From: DATAXP01 sp036272935
GTDB taxonomy: Bacteria > Planctomycetota > Planctomycetia > Pirellulales > PNKZ01
NCBI GenBank assembly: GCA_036272935.1
Contig: DATAXP010000112.1
Coordinates: 1 to 40,782 of the forward strand
DNA length: 40,782 bases
Direction of reading: 5' to 3'
Positions 7,439 through 16,026 of this stretch are shown piece by piece. Position numbers and translations under genes: made by a program. Positions within the stretch are counted from its first letter, which is position 1, and the number at the start of each line of letters is the position of its first letter. Below the pieces are notes generated by a model, which saw only the letters and a program-made list of their open reading frames with translations, did not search any database and had not been told where the DNA came from.

Positions 7439-7876
7439 TCAAACGATCCGCACGATCCAATCAACCAATGTTAAAACCAGACAGCCGACTGCTGCGATCG
7501 CCAAGGTCTTGCTACTCGGCCGACCTCCGAGCCAGCGGCCGCAAGCGCTCGACGCGATCAACCACGGCGCTGCAACCAATGCCATCGCCGCCGTCGAAAC
7601 TCCGCCGACATTGGCCTTCAGCGCGCGCCCGATGTCGCCGCGCGCCGACCACGACCAGGCCGTCGTCATGCCGCATGCCGGACAGCGAACTCCGAACAAG
7701 GTCTGAAACGTGCAACCAGGTAAGCCAAGCTGTTGGTGCGTGCCGAATCCCCGGGGATCGGGTTCGAGCAAGCCTGCCACGCCCAGCAGAACGACCAAGG
7801 CCAAACCACCAGTTGCGGCGGACCAGCGTATCGAAGGGGGCAGCCGTTCGGGGCTCGGTGCAGACGGTTGGCTCAC
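7439..7876 (-). CDS. DUF2752 domain membrane protein
   Basis: A 145-residue membrane protein that starts at a GTG (7876) with no clear Shine-Dalgarno. The first helix is at about residues 18-37. The DUF2752 signature follows: CTFQTLFGVRCPACGMTTAW, with a C-P-x-C-G-M-T-T-A core, then a helix that begins near GGVSTAAMALVAAPWLI and a last helix at about residues 122-142. The family is widespread and functionally unassigned; the conserved Cys pair suggests metal or redox binding. It is the first gene of a probable three-gene minus-strand operon with two lipoproteins. Confidence 0.85.
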   Translation of the reverse strand: MSQPSAPSPERLPPSIRWSAATGGLALVVLLGVAGLLEPDPRGFGTHQQLGLPGCTFQTLFGVRCPACGMTTAWSWSARGDIGRALKANVGGVSTAAMALVAAPWLIASSACGRWLGGRPSSKTLAIAAVGCLVLTLVDWIVRIV

Positions 7877-7997
7877 CGGTTTATTAGGTGGGAACAGGAA
7901 AGGAGCGGCACGGTAGCGGCCGACCGCGGCGGGTGCAAGACCGATTTATCGCAGCCATCGCCGAGGAAGTCGTCGTTTGGGCAAGGGAACATTGCCG

Positions 7998-9194
7998 TCA
8001 GAACCCGAGATCATCGCCGAAGTTGCTGTTCGCGAAATTGCTCAGATTGTCGCGTTCCTCGACCGTCGGAAAGTTCGCGTTGACCAACCCGCTCGGCAGA
8101 TTGGTGAAATCGTCTATCCCTTGGTATACGGTACCGCGAATCGAATAATAAGGGTCCGTCGCCACATACGGCACCTGGCTGTACTGATGATCCAGCCCTG
8201 CGCAGATAATCTGAAACGAATCAGGATTGACCCAGTCGATTTTTCCCACGCTTCCGCTCACGGTTCGCATGTAGGGAACGGCAGTCCCCCAGCCTGTACC
8301 GCCCATGCCCTGAGACATAATCAGATCGGGACCTGGAAAGGCCCGAAACTGCGGCAGAATGCCGGGAGTGCCTGGATAAGCGCTGAACGGCGGCAGCATC
8401 TGGCCGGCGCCAGTCGTGGTGATCCGCCAGTTCGAGTAGGTTGTCGCATCGAAGTACACGTAGGGGGCCGGCCAAGTTGTCACGCTGTTCGTCACATCGA
8501 ACTTTTCAGGATAGTACTCCCACCAGCCGTCGCCGTCGGCGTCGGCTAGCCGGGCTTCGTCGAAATCGAAGAATGGCTGTGTCCGTAGATTCAGGAACTT
8601 ATCGCCGGTGTAGGTCGTCTCCAAAACGCCGGCGCACCATTGAAACGGGTTCTGGTACTCTTTGCGAAGGCCGACGAGCTTCTTTCCGCAGACATACGAA
8701 CTGGTCGTCGTGGAATACGGGCAGGGAAAGCCGCCGAGCCAAAAAACCAGCGACTCGGCCGGATCCATGGTGTCCATGTCGAGAATGGCTGGCGAACCGG
8801 TCAATGTGATGTACTTGTAGGCATAGGTTAGTGCGCGCAAACTCGCACTGGAATACGCGTAATTGTCGTAGCCGATGTGCATGTGCGTCGTGAGCATCTG
8901 ATCCCGAGTGAGGTAACCGGAGCCCGTGGGTGCCGTCTTTGTTCCACTGTTCGCGCCGTTGAAATTCATTTGCGCCATGCACGGTGGATACATCTGATGC
9001 GCCTCCTTGTACGCATCGAGCGCACCCGACAGTAATCCGATCTCGCTGATGATCGCTCGCTCTTTCGCAGTGTGCATGGCACGGAACGCCGCGAATCCGG
9101 CGAACGACGCCAGCATTCCAAGCACGGCGATGACCACCAACAACTCGATAAGTGTGAATCCGTAACGCGAGCGCGCGGGGCGATAAGCGTGCAT
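7998..9194 (-). CDS. Type II secretion/type IV pilus-like pseudopilin (detached copy)
   Basis: A 398-residue pseudopilin. The ATG at 9194 is fixed by AGGAG 10 bases upstream. The class III signal is RSRYG|FTLIELLVVIAVLGML: cleavage after Gly12, Glu at mature position 5, hydrophobic helix at about 13-35. The globular part is far longer than classical GspG and is rich in Tyr, Gly, Pro and Thr. Three stretches match the operon pseudopilin at 28233-29366: YPPCM near the N-terminal helix, an Asp loop DADGDGWWEYYPE, and a C-terminal RDNLSNFANS-like segment. It is therefore a paralogue placed about 19 kb away from the operon, next to ymdB. It may be an alternative major or minor fibre subunit. Confidence 0.9.
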   Translation of the reverse strand: MHAYRPARSRYGFTLIELLVVIAVLGMLASFAGFAAFRAMHTAKERAIISEIGLLSGALDAYKEAHQMYPPCMAQMNFNGANSGTKTAPTGSGYLTRDQMLTTHMHIGYDNYAYSSASLRALTYAYKYITLTGSPAILDMDTMDPAESLVFWLGGFPCPYSTTTSSYVCGKKLVGLRKEYQNPFQWCAGVLETTYTGDKFLNLRTQPFFDFDEARLADADGDGWWEYYPEKFDVTNSVTTWPAPYVYFDATTYSNWRITTTGAGQMLPPFSAYPGTPGILPQFRAFPGPDLIMSQGMGGTGWGTAVPYMRTVSGSVGKIDWVNPDSFQIICAGLDHQYSQVPYVATDPYYSIRGTVYQGIDDFTNLPSGLVNANFPTVEERDNLSNFANSNFGDDLGF

Positions 9195-9323
9195 GAGCTC
9201 AAAACTCCTGATGTTCGCTCTTGAAGACGCCAAAGGACAAGAATCGCGGACGGGCAACCACCTGCGTTAACCACATATTTTACCGGCGCCGATGGCCGCC
9301 TGAAGAACTTTTTGACCGAATTC

Positions 9324-10127
9324 TTAACTCGAGGCTTCGGCCAGCGAATCCCAATCGACGCGCACCCGGCGGATCGCCGTCGCACGGCCTGTCGAGGGTT
9401 CCACGTCGACAATCGAGCCGCACAGCCGCACATCGTCGGTTGCCACATCGAACTGCGAGGGGACGAACGTCCGGGTGGTGAGCAGTACCCGATCAATCTG
9501 CCGGCCCAGAATGCTCTCGTAAGGGCCGGTCATGCCGACGTCGCATTGCAGCGCAGTGCCGCCCGGTAGCACCGCCTCGTCGGCCGTCGGCACGTGGGTG
9601 TGCGTGCCTAGCACCGCCGAAACTCGACCGTCGAGATAGCGCCCCATCAATTGCATGTCGCTGGTTGCCTCGGCGTGCAAGTCGACGATCTTCACGCGCA
9701 CTTCGGCTGGCAACTGCTTCAGCACCCGATCGGCAGCATCGAACGGGCAATCGACCGGCTTCATGAACACGCGCCCCAGCAAGCTCACCACCGCGACGTG
9801 GATACCGTTGCGCGCCGGAAGCACTGCGAAAGGCCGCCCCGGGGCTTCGGCCGGATAATTGGCAGGCTTGACGATGTTCGTCTCTGATTCCAAGGTGGGC
9901 AGGATTTCGCGCCGGCGGTAGATATGGTCGCCAAGCGTGATGCAATCCACCCCGGCACCGATCAGCTCGCGGTAAATCTCGGGCGTGATGCCCGAGCCGG
10001 CGGCGGCATTCTCGCCGTTGGCGATCACAAAATCGAGGCGCTCGCGCTCGATCAGCCCTGGCAATGCACGCACCACGACCTTCCGCCCAGGCTTGCCGAC
10101 GATGTCGCCGATTAACAGGATTCGCAT
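9324..10127 (-). CDS. ymdB: YmdB family metallophosphoesterase (2',3'-cyclic nucleotide phosphodiesterase)
   Basis: A 267-residue TIGR00282-type protein. It starts MRILLIGDIVGKPGR, where Asp8 is a metal ligand. The other family blocks are ANGENAAAGSGI, GDHIYRRREIL (usually GNHxW/GDHxxxxxE), VDLHAEATSDMQLMGRYLDG and LGTHTHVPTADE, giving the expected di-iron/di-manganese site. Family members hydrolyse 2',3'-cAMP, a product of RNA decay, and in Bacillus YmdB lies just after rny. The same order is kept here, 35 bp downstream of rny on the same strand, so co-transcription and a shared role in RNA turnover are likely. In-frame sequence runs far upstream, but the family N-terminus fixes the start at 10127. 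No clear Shine-Dalgarno is visible. Confidence 0.95.
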   Translation of the reverse strand: MRILLIGDIVGKPGRKVVVRALPGLIERERLDFVIANGENAAAGSGITPEIYRELIGAGVDCITLGDHIYRRREILPTLESETNIVKPANYPAEAPGRPFAVLPARNGIHVAVVSLLGRVFMKPVDCPFDAADRVLKQLPAEVRVKIVDLHAEATSDMQLMGRYLDGRVSAVLGTHTHVPTADEAVLPGGTALQCDVGMTGPYESILGRQIDRVLLTTRTFVPSQFDVATDDVRLCGSIVDVEPSTGRATAIRRVRVDWDSLAEASS

Positions 10128-10141
10128 GCTAAACCGCAAGC
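10128..10141. repeat. Dispersed GCTAAACCGCAAGC element (copy 1 of 2)
   Basis: GCTAAACCGCAAGC directly upstream of ymdB recurs within 32681-32696. Its right end forms part of the hairpin at 10136-10150. Confidence 0.55.
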
Positions 10142-10150
10142 AGCGCTTGC
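10136..10150. other. Perfect hairpin in the rny-ymdB spacer
   Basis: GCAAGC (10136-10141), loop AGC, GCTTGC (10145-10150) lies inside the 35-bp gap between rny and ymdB. No T-run follows on the transcribed strand. It could be an RNA processing site or a partial terminator. Confidence 0.45.
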
Positions 10151-10162
10151 CAGTTCCCCTCG

Positions 10163-11716
10163 CTACCGGGCCACTTCGGTGTGCCGTGTCTCGCGCAACA
10201 CCGTCACTTTGATCTCGCCTGGATAGGTGAGCTGCTCCTCGAACGCGCGGGCAATGTCGTGGCAGATTTTCGCGGCCGACGCGTCGCTGGTGTCTTTGGC
10301 GCTGGCGATCACGCGCAGCTCGCGCCCCGCCTGGATGGCGAACGCCTGCTCGACGCCGGGGAACCCGCCAGCGATCGCCTCGAGTTCTTCCATGCGCTTG
10401 ATGTATCGCTCCAGCGACTCGCGCCGCGCTCCGGGCCGCGATGCGCTGCACGCATCAGCAGCCGCCACCAGCACCGTGTAAGGATGGCTGATGTGCAGGT
10501 CGTCGTGGTGGCCCAGCGCGGCGTGCACCACCTCGGGGCGTTCGCCGAAGCGCTTGAGCAGGTCGGCGCCGATTTTGGGATGCCCCCCTTCCTGCTCGTG
10601 GTCGGCCGCTTTGCCGATGTCGTGCAACAGGCCACAGCGACGCGCCAGTCGGCCATCGAGCCCCAGCTCCTCGGCCATCATGCCCGTGAGGAACGCCACC
10701 TCGATCGAGTGACGCAGCACGTTCTGACTGTAGCTGGTGCGGAAGCGCAGCCGCCCCAGCAGATGGATGATCTTCTCGTTCAGATTGCCGACGTCGGCTT
10801 CCTCGGCAGCTTCCTGACCAAGTTTCTGCAAGTGAGCCTCGAGTTCGGTCTGCGTCTGTCCGACAACCTCCTCGATCCGCGCGGGATGGATGCGTCCGTC
10901 GGCAATGAGCTTTTGCAGCGACAGTCGCGCCACCTCGCGGCGGATCGGGTCGAATCCGCTAACGATCACCACGCCCGGCGTGTCGTCGATGATCACGTCG
11001 ACGCCAGTCGCTTTTTCGAACGCGCGGATGTTCCGGCCCTCGCGACCGATGATCCGGCCTTTCATGTCGTCGTTGGGAATGTCGACCGTGCTGGTCGTGC
11101 TCTCGGCGGTATGCGCCGAGGCATAGCGCTGCAGCGCAGTGATCAGGATTTCGCGCGATTTGTCCTCGGCCAATTCGTTCATCTTTCGCTCGTGCTTGAG
11201 GATGATCGAGCCGGCTTCTTCCTTGAGTTCCTGGTCGAGATGTTCGAGCAATTGGCGCGTCGCTTCCTCGCGTCCCAGGCCGCTGGCGCGGTGCAGCGCG
11301 TCGCGCTGCGCCTCGAGCAACTTAGCAAGCTCCTCGTTCCGCCGGTTCGCCTCGTCGATTTTCTCCGTTAGCTTCCGTTGCGTCGCCTCGACCATCCGCT
11401 CGCGCTTCACGAGCTGTTCGTGCTGCTGCTCCTGGGCGTCTTGGCGCTTGTCGAGCAGACGATCGCGCTCGTGCAGCTCCTGGCGAGTTTTGGCAAGCTG
11501 CTCTTCCCCTTTGGCGCGAATCTGGATTTCCATCTCCTTGAGTTGCAGCTCCGCCTCCTTGCGGCGCGTGTCGATGTCGCGCTCGGTGCGCGTGATGAGC
11601 TCCTGGGCCCGCTTCTCGGCATCGGTGCCGCGCAGATAGTCGAGCGCTTTGATCAGAACGAACGTCAGCACGGCAGCTAGTACTGCCGCAATGAGACCTG
11701 CAATGACTGGATGCAC
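10163..11716 (-). CDS. rny: Ribonuclease Y
   Basis: A 517-residue membrane-anchored endoribonuclease that starts mRNA decay. The GTG at 11716 is chosen because GGGAG lies about 10 bases upstream, the transmembrane helix begins at once (residues 3-25), and the length then equals the usual 510-520. Order of parts: membrane anchor, long coiled coil of Glu/Lys/Arg/Gln (about 35-200), KH domain with GRIIGREGRNIRAFEKATGV (about 215-275), HD domain with LRHSIEVAFLTGMMAEELG and LLHDIGKAADHEQEGGHPKIG (about 330-430), and a C-terminal family domain. The HD metal ligands are present. An upstream in-frame ATG at 11815 would add a 33-residue extension not typical of the family. ymdB follows it. Confidence 0.96.
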   Translation of the reverse strand: MHPVIAGLIAAVLAAVLTFVLIKALDYLRGTDAEKRAQELITRTERDIDTRRKEAELQLKEMEIQIRAKGEEQLAKTRQELHERDRLLDKRQDAQEQQHEQLVKRERMVEATQRKLTEKIDEANRRNEELAKLLEAQRDALHRASGLGREEATRQLLEHLDQELKEEAGSIILKHERKMNELAEDKSREILITALQRYASAHTAESTTSTVDIPNDDMKGRIIGREGRNIRAFEKATGVDVIIDDTPGVVIVSGFDPIRREVARLSLQKLIADGRIHPARIEEVVGQTQTELEAHLQKLGQEAAEEADVGNLNEKIIHLLGRLRFRTSYSQNVLRHSIEVAFLTGMMAEELGLDGRLARRCGLLHDIGKAADHEQEGGHPKIGADLLKRFGERPEVVHAALGHHDDLHISHPYTVLVAAADACSASRPGARRESLERYIKRMEELEAIAGGFPGVEQAFAIQAGRELRVIASAKDTSDASAAKICHDIARAFEEQLTYPGEIKVTVLRETRHTEVAR

Positions 11717-12665
11717 GCTTGGTTGTCTCCCGCCCGCAATCGGGGCATGTCTCGTCAGGAGAAGCCGCAGCAACGCCACCTTGGGCGCCATGCAGCGAGA
11801 CAGCCGGCCGAGCATCGCTCGGCCGCGCGGCAGACGTTCGAACTATTCAACCAATACACTCGACCGACCGCGCCACAGCGCGCAGCGAACCAGGGCTATC
11901 CTGGTCGGCCGCCCGTACGGCTGGCCGGGAAAGATCGGCCAGCCGATTGGTCGTCGGACGCAGCGCAACCAGACACCGCGCTGGCGGCAATCGTGGCGCC
12001 CGCGGTCGCAGGCACCAGACGTACTGCCACCATGGCACCACCGATGCGTGATTGGCGATCAACCGTTTCAAGCAGCGGCCTTGGAGTCATCCATCTCTCA
12101 AGCGGCGCCCGCCGAAACTGCGCAGCAGGCTCGGTAGGCCTTGCCTCCGGCCGACTCGCACGCACCCGTTCCGTTTGAGCCGCGGGACGAGCAAGTGCGC
12201 CGAGCAATTGCTGCAAAAGGATGACAAGCAAATGCATTGCTGACTACCTGCCTGAACCGGAGAGAATGGCTTACGATAAACTGAATAGTTCAGAACTCTG
12301 GAGCACACGCATTGATTATCTCAGCCGGATGATCACGGGCAGCGCATCACTGGCGGCATTGCGCCGCTTCGTAATCGCTTGTCACCCAGGACCGACCGAC
12401 CGAGAATCAAAAGGCTGTCCCGTCGGCATGGCGCACTGGGTCGGCACCAACCACGGGCGTTCAATCCCTGACGCTAAACTTGCAAATTCCTGCTAGCAGC
12501 GGCCTTACCGCACCGCACAGGCAAACCGTCCGAACAAGCCGGCACAGCGGTGGCCGCAAAAAGTTTCTTGATCCTAACACAGCCGCGAACAAGTTCAAAC
12601 AAAATCCTGCTCGACCGACAGCTCGCTTGCAAGTGCTGATTGAGGCAAGCTTGAACGTATCAACG
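11717..12665. other. Gene-poor interval between rny and tilS
   Basis: About 950 bp between divergent genes. The rny side is GC-rich with one strong hairpin (11806-11824). Two small frames were considered. A minus-strand frame at 11896-12237 starts with a hydrophobic stretch but has an unconvincing composition. A plus-strand frame at 12266-12496 starts MAYDKLNSSELW, and GGAGAG sits too close to its ATG. Neither resembles a family I know. The interval must hold the promoters of rny and tilS, but I cannot pick convincing -35/-10 boxes. Confidence 0.5.
11806..11824. other. Strong hairpin upstream of rny
   Basis: GGCCGAGC (11806-11813), loop ATC, GCTCGGCC (11817-11824): a perfect 8-bp stem about 90 bases upstream of the rny start, with no T-run. 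If transcribed it would lie in the rny leader and could affect stability or processing. Confidence 0.5.
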
Positions 12666-13709
12666 ATGCAGAAAATGTCGCCATTTCTTGAACGTGTGGT
12701 GGAAGTCTGGCCGGTCGGCGGCTGGGCGGGACGAACCGTTTTGCTGGCCGTCTCGGGGGGGGCCGATAGCGTCGCGCTGCTGCGAACGGTGGCGGCGATT
12801 CGACCGTCCGACGCTGCCGGACGGCTGGTCATCGGACACTTCCATCATGGATTGCGCGGCGAAGCGGCCGACGCCGATGCAAAGTTTGTCGCTGCGCTGG
12901 CGGAACGGCTTGGGATCGAGTGCCGCGTCGGCCATGCCGACGTAGCAGCGCTGGCGGCCCAACAGGGGGACGGCCTCGAGGCGGCAGCCCGGGCGGGACG
13001 CTACGAGTTCTTCCGCGACGCGGCGGAATCGATTGGCGCACGCTACGTCGTGACGGCCCATACCGCCGACGATCAGGCGGAAACCATCCTGCACCGCATC
13101 GTGCGCGGCACGGGCCTGCGCGGGTTGCGCGGCATGGCGCGCGCGCGGGCGCTGGGCCCAGCGGTCAGCCTGCTGCGCCCGTTGCTTGAGTTTCGGCGCG
13201 CCGAGTTGCGCGAATATCTCGAAGCGATTGGCCAAGCATTTCGCGAAGACACATCGAATGCAGACCGCCGCTATACGCGGAATCGGCTGCGCCACGACCT
13301 GCTGCCGTTGTTGGCCGAGCAATTCAACGCGAATGTCGTCGAGGCGCTCGCGCGATTGGGCCAAATCGCGTGTCAAGCCCAGGCGGTCGTCGAACCATTA
13401 GCCGAAGCAGCGGTAGGGACGTCCGTGCGGGATGACGGTGCGTGCGTCATCGTCGACTGCGAAATCCTGGCCGGCTGCCCGCCTTATGTGGTGCGTGAAG
13501 CGTTGACGAGCATCTGGCGCCGACAGGGCTGGCCCGTGCAGGCAATGGGGCAGCGGGAATGGGATCTCGTGGCGGAGTTGATCGTGCGCGGCGCCGAGGA
13601 TGCACGGCACGTGCTTCCCGGCGGAGTTCACGTTTCGCGCGCTCGGCGCCTGCTGCGGCTCGAGCGAGGGCCCGCAACGGCCGAACGTCACTCGGGCAAG
13701 AACTCGTGA
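12666..13709 (+). CDS. tilS: tRNA(Ile)-lysidine synthase
   Basis: A 347-residue N-type ATP pyrophosphatase that adds lysine to C34 of the tRNA-Ile CAU anticodon, so that AUA is read as Ile. The PP-loop VSGGADS is at about residues 30-36. Further family blocks are GHFHHGLRGEAADADAKFV, ARAGRYEFFRDAAESIGARY, TAHTADDQAETILHRIVRGT and LRPLL, then the tRNA-binding RYTRNRLRHDLLPLL. The length is near the shorter TilS class. An ATG at 12675 is an alternative start; there is no clear Shine-Dalgarno. The 3' end overlaps the convergent pseudopilin gene by 22 bp. Confidence 0.95.
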   Translation: MQKMSPFLERVVEVWPVGGWAGRTVLLAVSGGADSVALLRTVAAIRPSDAAGRLVIGHFHHGLRGEAADADAKFVAALAERLGIECRVGHADVAALAAQQGDGLEAAARAGRYEFFRDAAESIGARYVVTAHTADDQAETILHRIVRGTGLRGLRGMARARALGPAVSLLRPLLEFRRAELREYLEAIGQAFREDTSNADRRYTRNRLRHDLLPLLAEQFNANVVEALARLGQIACQAQAVVEPLAEAAVGTSVRDDGACVIVDCEILAGCPPYVVREALTSIWRRQGWPVQAMGQREWDLVAELIVRGAEDARHVLPGGVHVSRARRLLRLERGPATAERHSGKNS

Positions 13710-15964
13710 ATTAAAGACACCTCGCGGATCTGCTTGGTGTCGGGCTCGAACACGCGGATTCTTACCTGGATGGCTCGCAACGGGTGTGGATACGGCGGTG
13801 GAGCTTCGACCTCGCCGGGGTCATCGAGCCCGTTGATGCCGTCATCGTCGAGTCCATTGACCAATGGATCTTCAATACCGTAGAAGCGGTTAAAATAGGA
13901 ATCGATATTATTCGCGATGCCATCACGTTCGTAGTGCGTCGACCAGGTGTCGTAAACACTGGCAAGCGGCCGTGAATCGGCCCATGACTCCGCTGCCACG
14001 GTCGCCGCCTGTCCTACCTTTCCGGCACCCACGCAAAAACCAGTGATGGTCGGCGCGCCATTGACCCAAGCGACCGCTGGTACGCCGAAGGCGGTGTTAT
14101 TGCCCATCCAACATCCAAACAGCCCGGAGCGTGGATCGCCTGGGCCAGCAAAATGAGGCCGGGGCAGGCCTGAAGCGGTTTTGGACCCTCCGGTGGTGCT
14201 GTTAATTGCCAGTTTCTCGTATGCCTGCAGCTTTGCTTCGTAATTGTTGCTGCCAGCAGTGATGGGGAAGTTTGCCGTGGTCGCCGCCGTCGTGTTGGGC
14301 GCAAAGCTGGAAGTGAGCGTGCGAAATGCGGGATTGTAAGAATCGAGGGCCGGCGTCGCGGTGTACATGTAGTTCAAGTCGGCGTAGGCGCCGAACGTGA
14401 CGCCGCGAATGTTGGCCGACGTCTGGGCAACCGTCGTAGGATTTCCAAGGAAGTAGTGTAGTGCGTGCCCGTAGCCGGCATCACCTGGCGCGAGGCTGGT
14501 ACTCTGTGTGTTGGTCGTGTTGGCCAAGGTGCTCGGCCCAACTTCAAAGATCGGTGCACCAGGGTCCCACACTTTGGCGTCAAAGGCGATCACGTTTTGT
14601 AGCATTACATCGTCGAATCGCGATGTGCCTGACGCGAAGTTCACCAATGTTGGAACATTCAACGACCAAGAGAAAACGCCCGATTGCATCGCGGAGACCG
14701 TCCCGGTCGTAAGGCCTCCTTGACGATCGACGCCTCCAACGGGCATGAAATACGTCGAGGCGGTCAGGGCCAACGCGTACCCATTGGGCGCGTAGGCTGC
14801 TAGGTTCGACGTGATGGAAGGAGGGGGTTGATTATTGAATGGAATGTGTGAGCTATTCGATCCCGATGGTGCAACCTGAGGAAAAATAAACGGCCGCACA
14901 TTGGTACTTCCGGTTGCCGGCGGAGTTTTGGGGATCATGCTCGAAAAGATGGTCTGTGTATTAACCTTGGTGGTGTTGTTCCAATCATATAAAGGGAACG
15001 GCCAATAGCGATCGGACGTCTCGAAAAGCGTGGGAAGTCCCAGGCCAGGTTGTGGCGCATAGTTGGCGCTATATGTCGTGTAGCTCCAGACCCTCGCGTC
15101 GTGCGGATAGACCAGCGGCTGATGCGCGTAGCGATTCTCGCGCTTCGTCAAGTCGCCGAGGCTGCAACTCTTGATAATTCCTTGCATGCTACTGGGGTTG
15201 GTCGTGGGCCCTGCTCCAGATACGACGCCGACTCCCGGACCAAAAAACTGGGGATCGGCCGAGCCACCTTCGCAGCGCATCGAGCAATCGTACGAACAGT
15301 AAAACGATACAGTGCGACTAGCCAACGTGTAGGTGGCCGATGCGAAATCGCTCATCTCGCTGATTCCCATGCCAGGGACGACCAACAACTGGCGACGGTA
15401 CAAGTTCGTCCCGCGACAGAACCAGGCAATCTCGGCATTGGGCGAAGTTTGTGTCGTTTGCGACGCCGCCGTAACACTCGTGCTAACCGACCAGTTCCCG
15501 TTGTATTGCCCGTTGATGGCGTTGGACGTGAACATCAGGATGTCGTCCATATCGTCGAACGTTTCGTCCACGGGGAAGTAAACGTTCGTGCCGTTGTACG
15601 GAAGGGCCGAGAAGCCCGTCACCGCCTTGGCTCCGCTCTCGGGATTAGGTTCGGTGGTTAAGAAGATCGGTCCGATCGGACCTTCGATCAGCTCGAAGTA
15701 GCCCAGGTCGTCCTCGGGGCGCAACGGCGGGATGGTGGGTGCCGTAACGCCCATCAGGTCGGTCTGCAGCATATCCTTCACGAATCGCAGCCGGTCGTTC
15801 ATCTCGATCGCCGCGCGACTGTCGCTCACTCCGGTTGTTACCAGAGCGAAGATCGAGGCGACCGCTCCCATCAACACCAGCGTGATGGCCGTAGCCACCA
15901 ACACTTCGACCAGCGTGAACCCATTACGGTTGGCCGGCGGCATAGGCTGAAATCGCATGCTCAT
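13688..15964 (-). CDS. Large GspJ/PilW-like pseudopilin
   Basis: A 758-residue protein with a class III signal ANRNG|FTLVEVLVATAITLVL: cleavage after Gly15 and Glu at mature position 5. The C-terminus RAIQVRIRVFEPDTKQIREV followed by a final Glu is typical of GspJ/PilW proteins, where a strand pair closes the fold. The centre is a long Ser/Thr/Asn/Gly/Pro-rich region with one Cys cluster (CSYDCSMRC). Near residues 703-720 there is an Asp loop NGLDDDGINGLDDPGEV, which also occurs in the giant protein encoded just upstream. Classical GspJ has about 200 residues, so this is over three times longer. The ATG at 15964 has GTGAGA upstream; a GTG at 15976 is possible. It is probably the last gene of the pilus operon and ends 22 bp inside the convergent tilS. 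Confidence 0.85.
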   Translation of the reverse strand: MSMRFQPMPPANRNGFTLVEVLVATAITLVLMGAVASIFALVTTGVSDSRAAIEMNDRLRFVKDMLQTDLMGVTAPTIPPLRPEDDLGYFELIEGPIGPIFLTTEPNPESGAKAVTGFSALPYNGTNVYFPVDETFDDMDDILMFTSNAINGQYNGNWSVSTSVTAASQTTQTSPNAEIAWFCRGTNLYRRQLLVVPGMGISEMSDFASATYTLASRTVSFYCSYDCSMRCEGGSADPQFFGPGVGVVSGAGPTTNPSSMQGIIKSCSLGDLTKRENRYAHQPLVYPHDARVWSYTTYSANYAPQPGLGLPTLFETSDRYWPFPLYDWNNTTKVNTQTIFSSMIPKTPPATGSTNVRPFIFPQVAPSGSNSSHIPFNNQPPPSITSNLAAYAPNGYALALTASTYFMPVGGVDRQGGLTTGTVSAMQSGVFSWSLNVPTLVNFASGTSRFDDVMLQNVIAFDAKVWDPGAPIFEVGPSTLANTTNTQSTSLAPGDAGYGHALHYFLGNPTTVAQTSANIRGVTFGAYADLNYMYTATPALDSYNPAFRTLTSSFAPNTTAATTANFPITAGSNNYEAKLQAYEKLAINSTTGGSKTASGLPRPHFAGPGDPRSGLFGCWMGNNTAFGVPAVAWVNGAPTITGFCVGAGKVGQAATVAAESWADSRPLASVYDTWSTHYERDGIANNIDSYFNRFYGIEDPLVNGLDDDGINGLDDPGEVEAPPPYPHPLRAIQVRIRVFEPDTKQIREVSLIHEFLPE

Positions 15965-16026
15965 GTTCGTTCTCACAAGCTACGGGGCATCGTTCGCGGG
16001 AAGGGTTGATGTGAAGGGGAAATGGA

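Noticed and set aside
11896..12237. Minus-strand small frame with a hydrophobic start
   Set aside because: Only the first 20 residues look like a signal; the rest has shadow-like Arg/Ala/Pro composition and no known motif.
12221..12496. Plus-strand small frame before tilS
   Set aside because: No family similarity, and the purine run is too close to the inner ATG for a normal ribosome site.
13688..13709. Frameshift or assembly error at the tilS/pseudopilin overlap
   Set aside because: The 22-bp convergent overlap leaves both C-termini intact and plausible, so it is taken as real.
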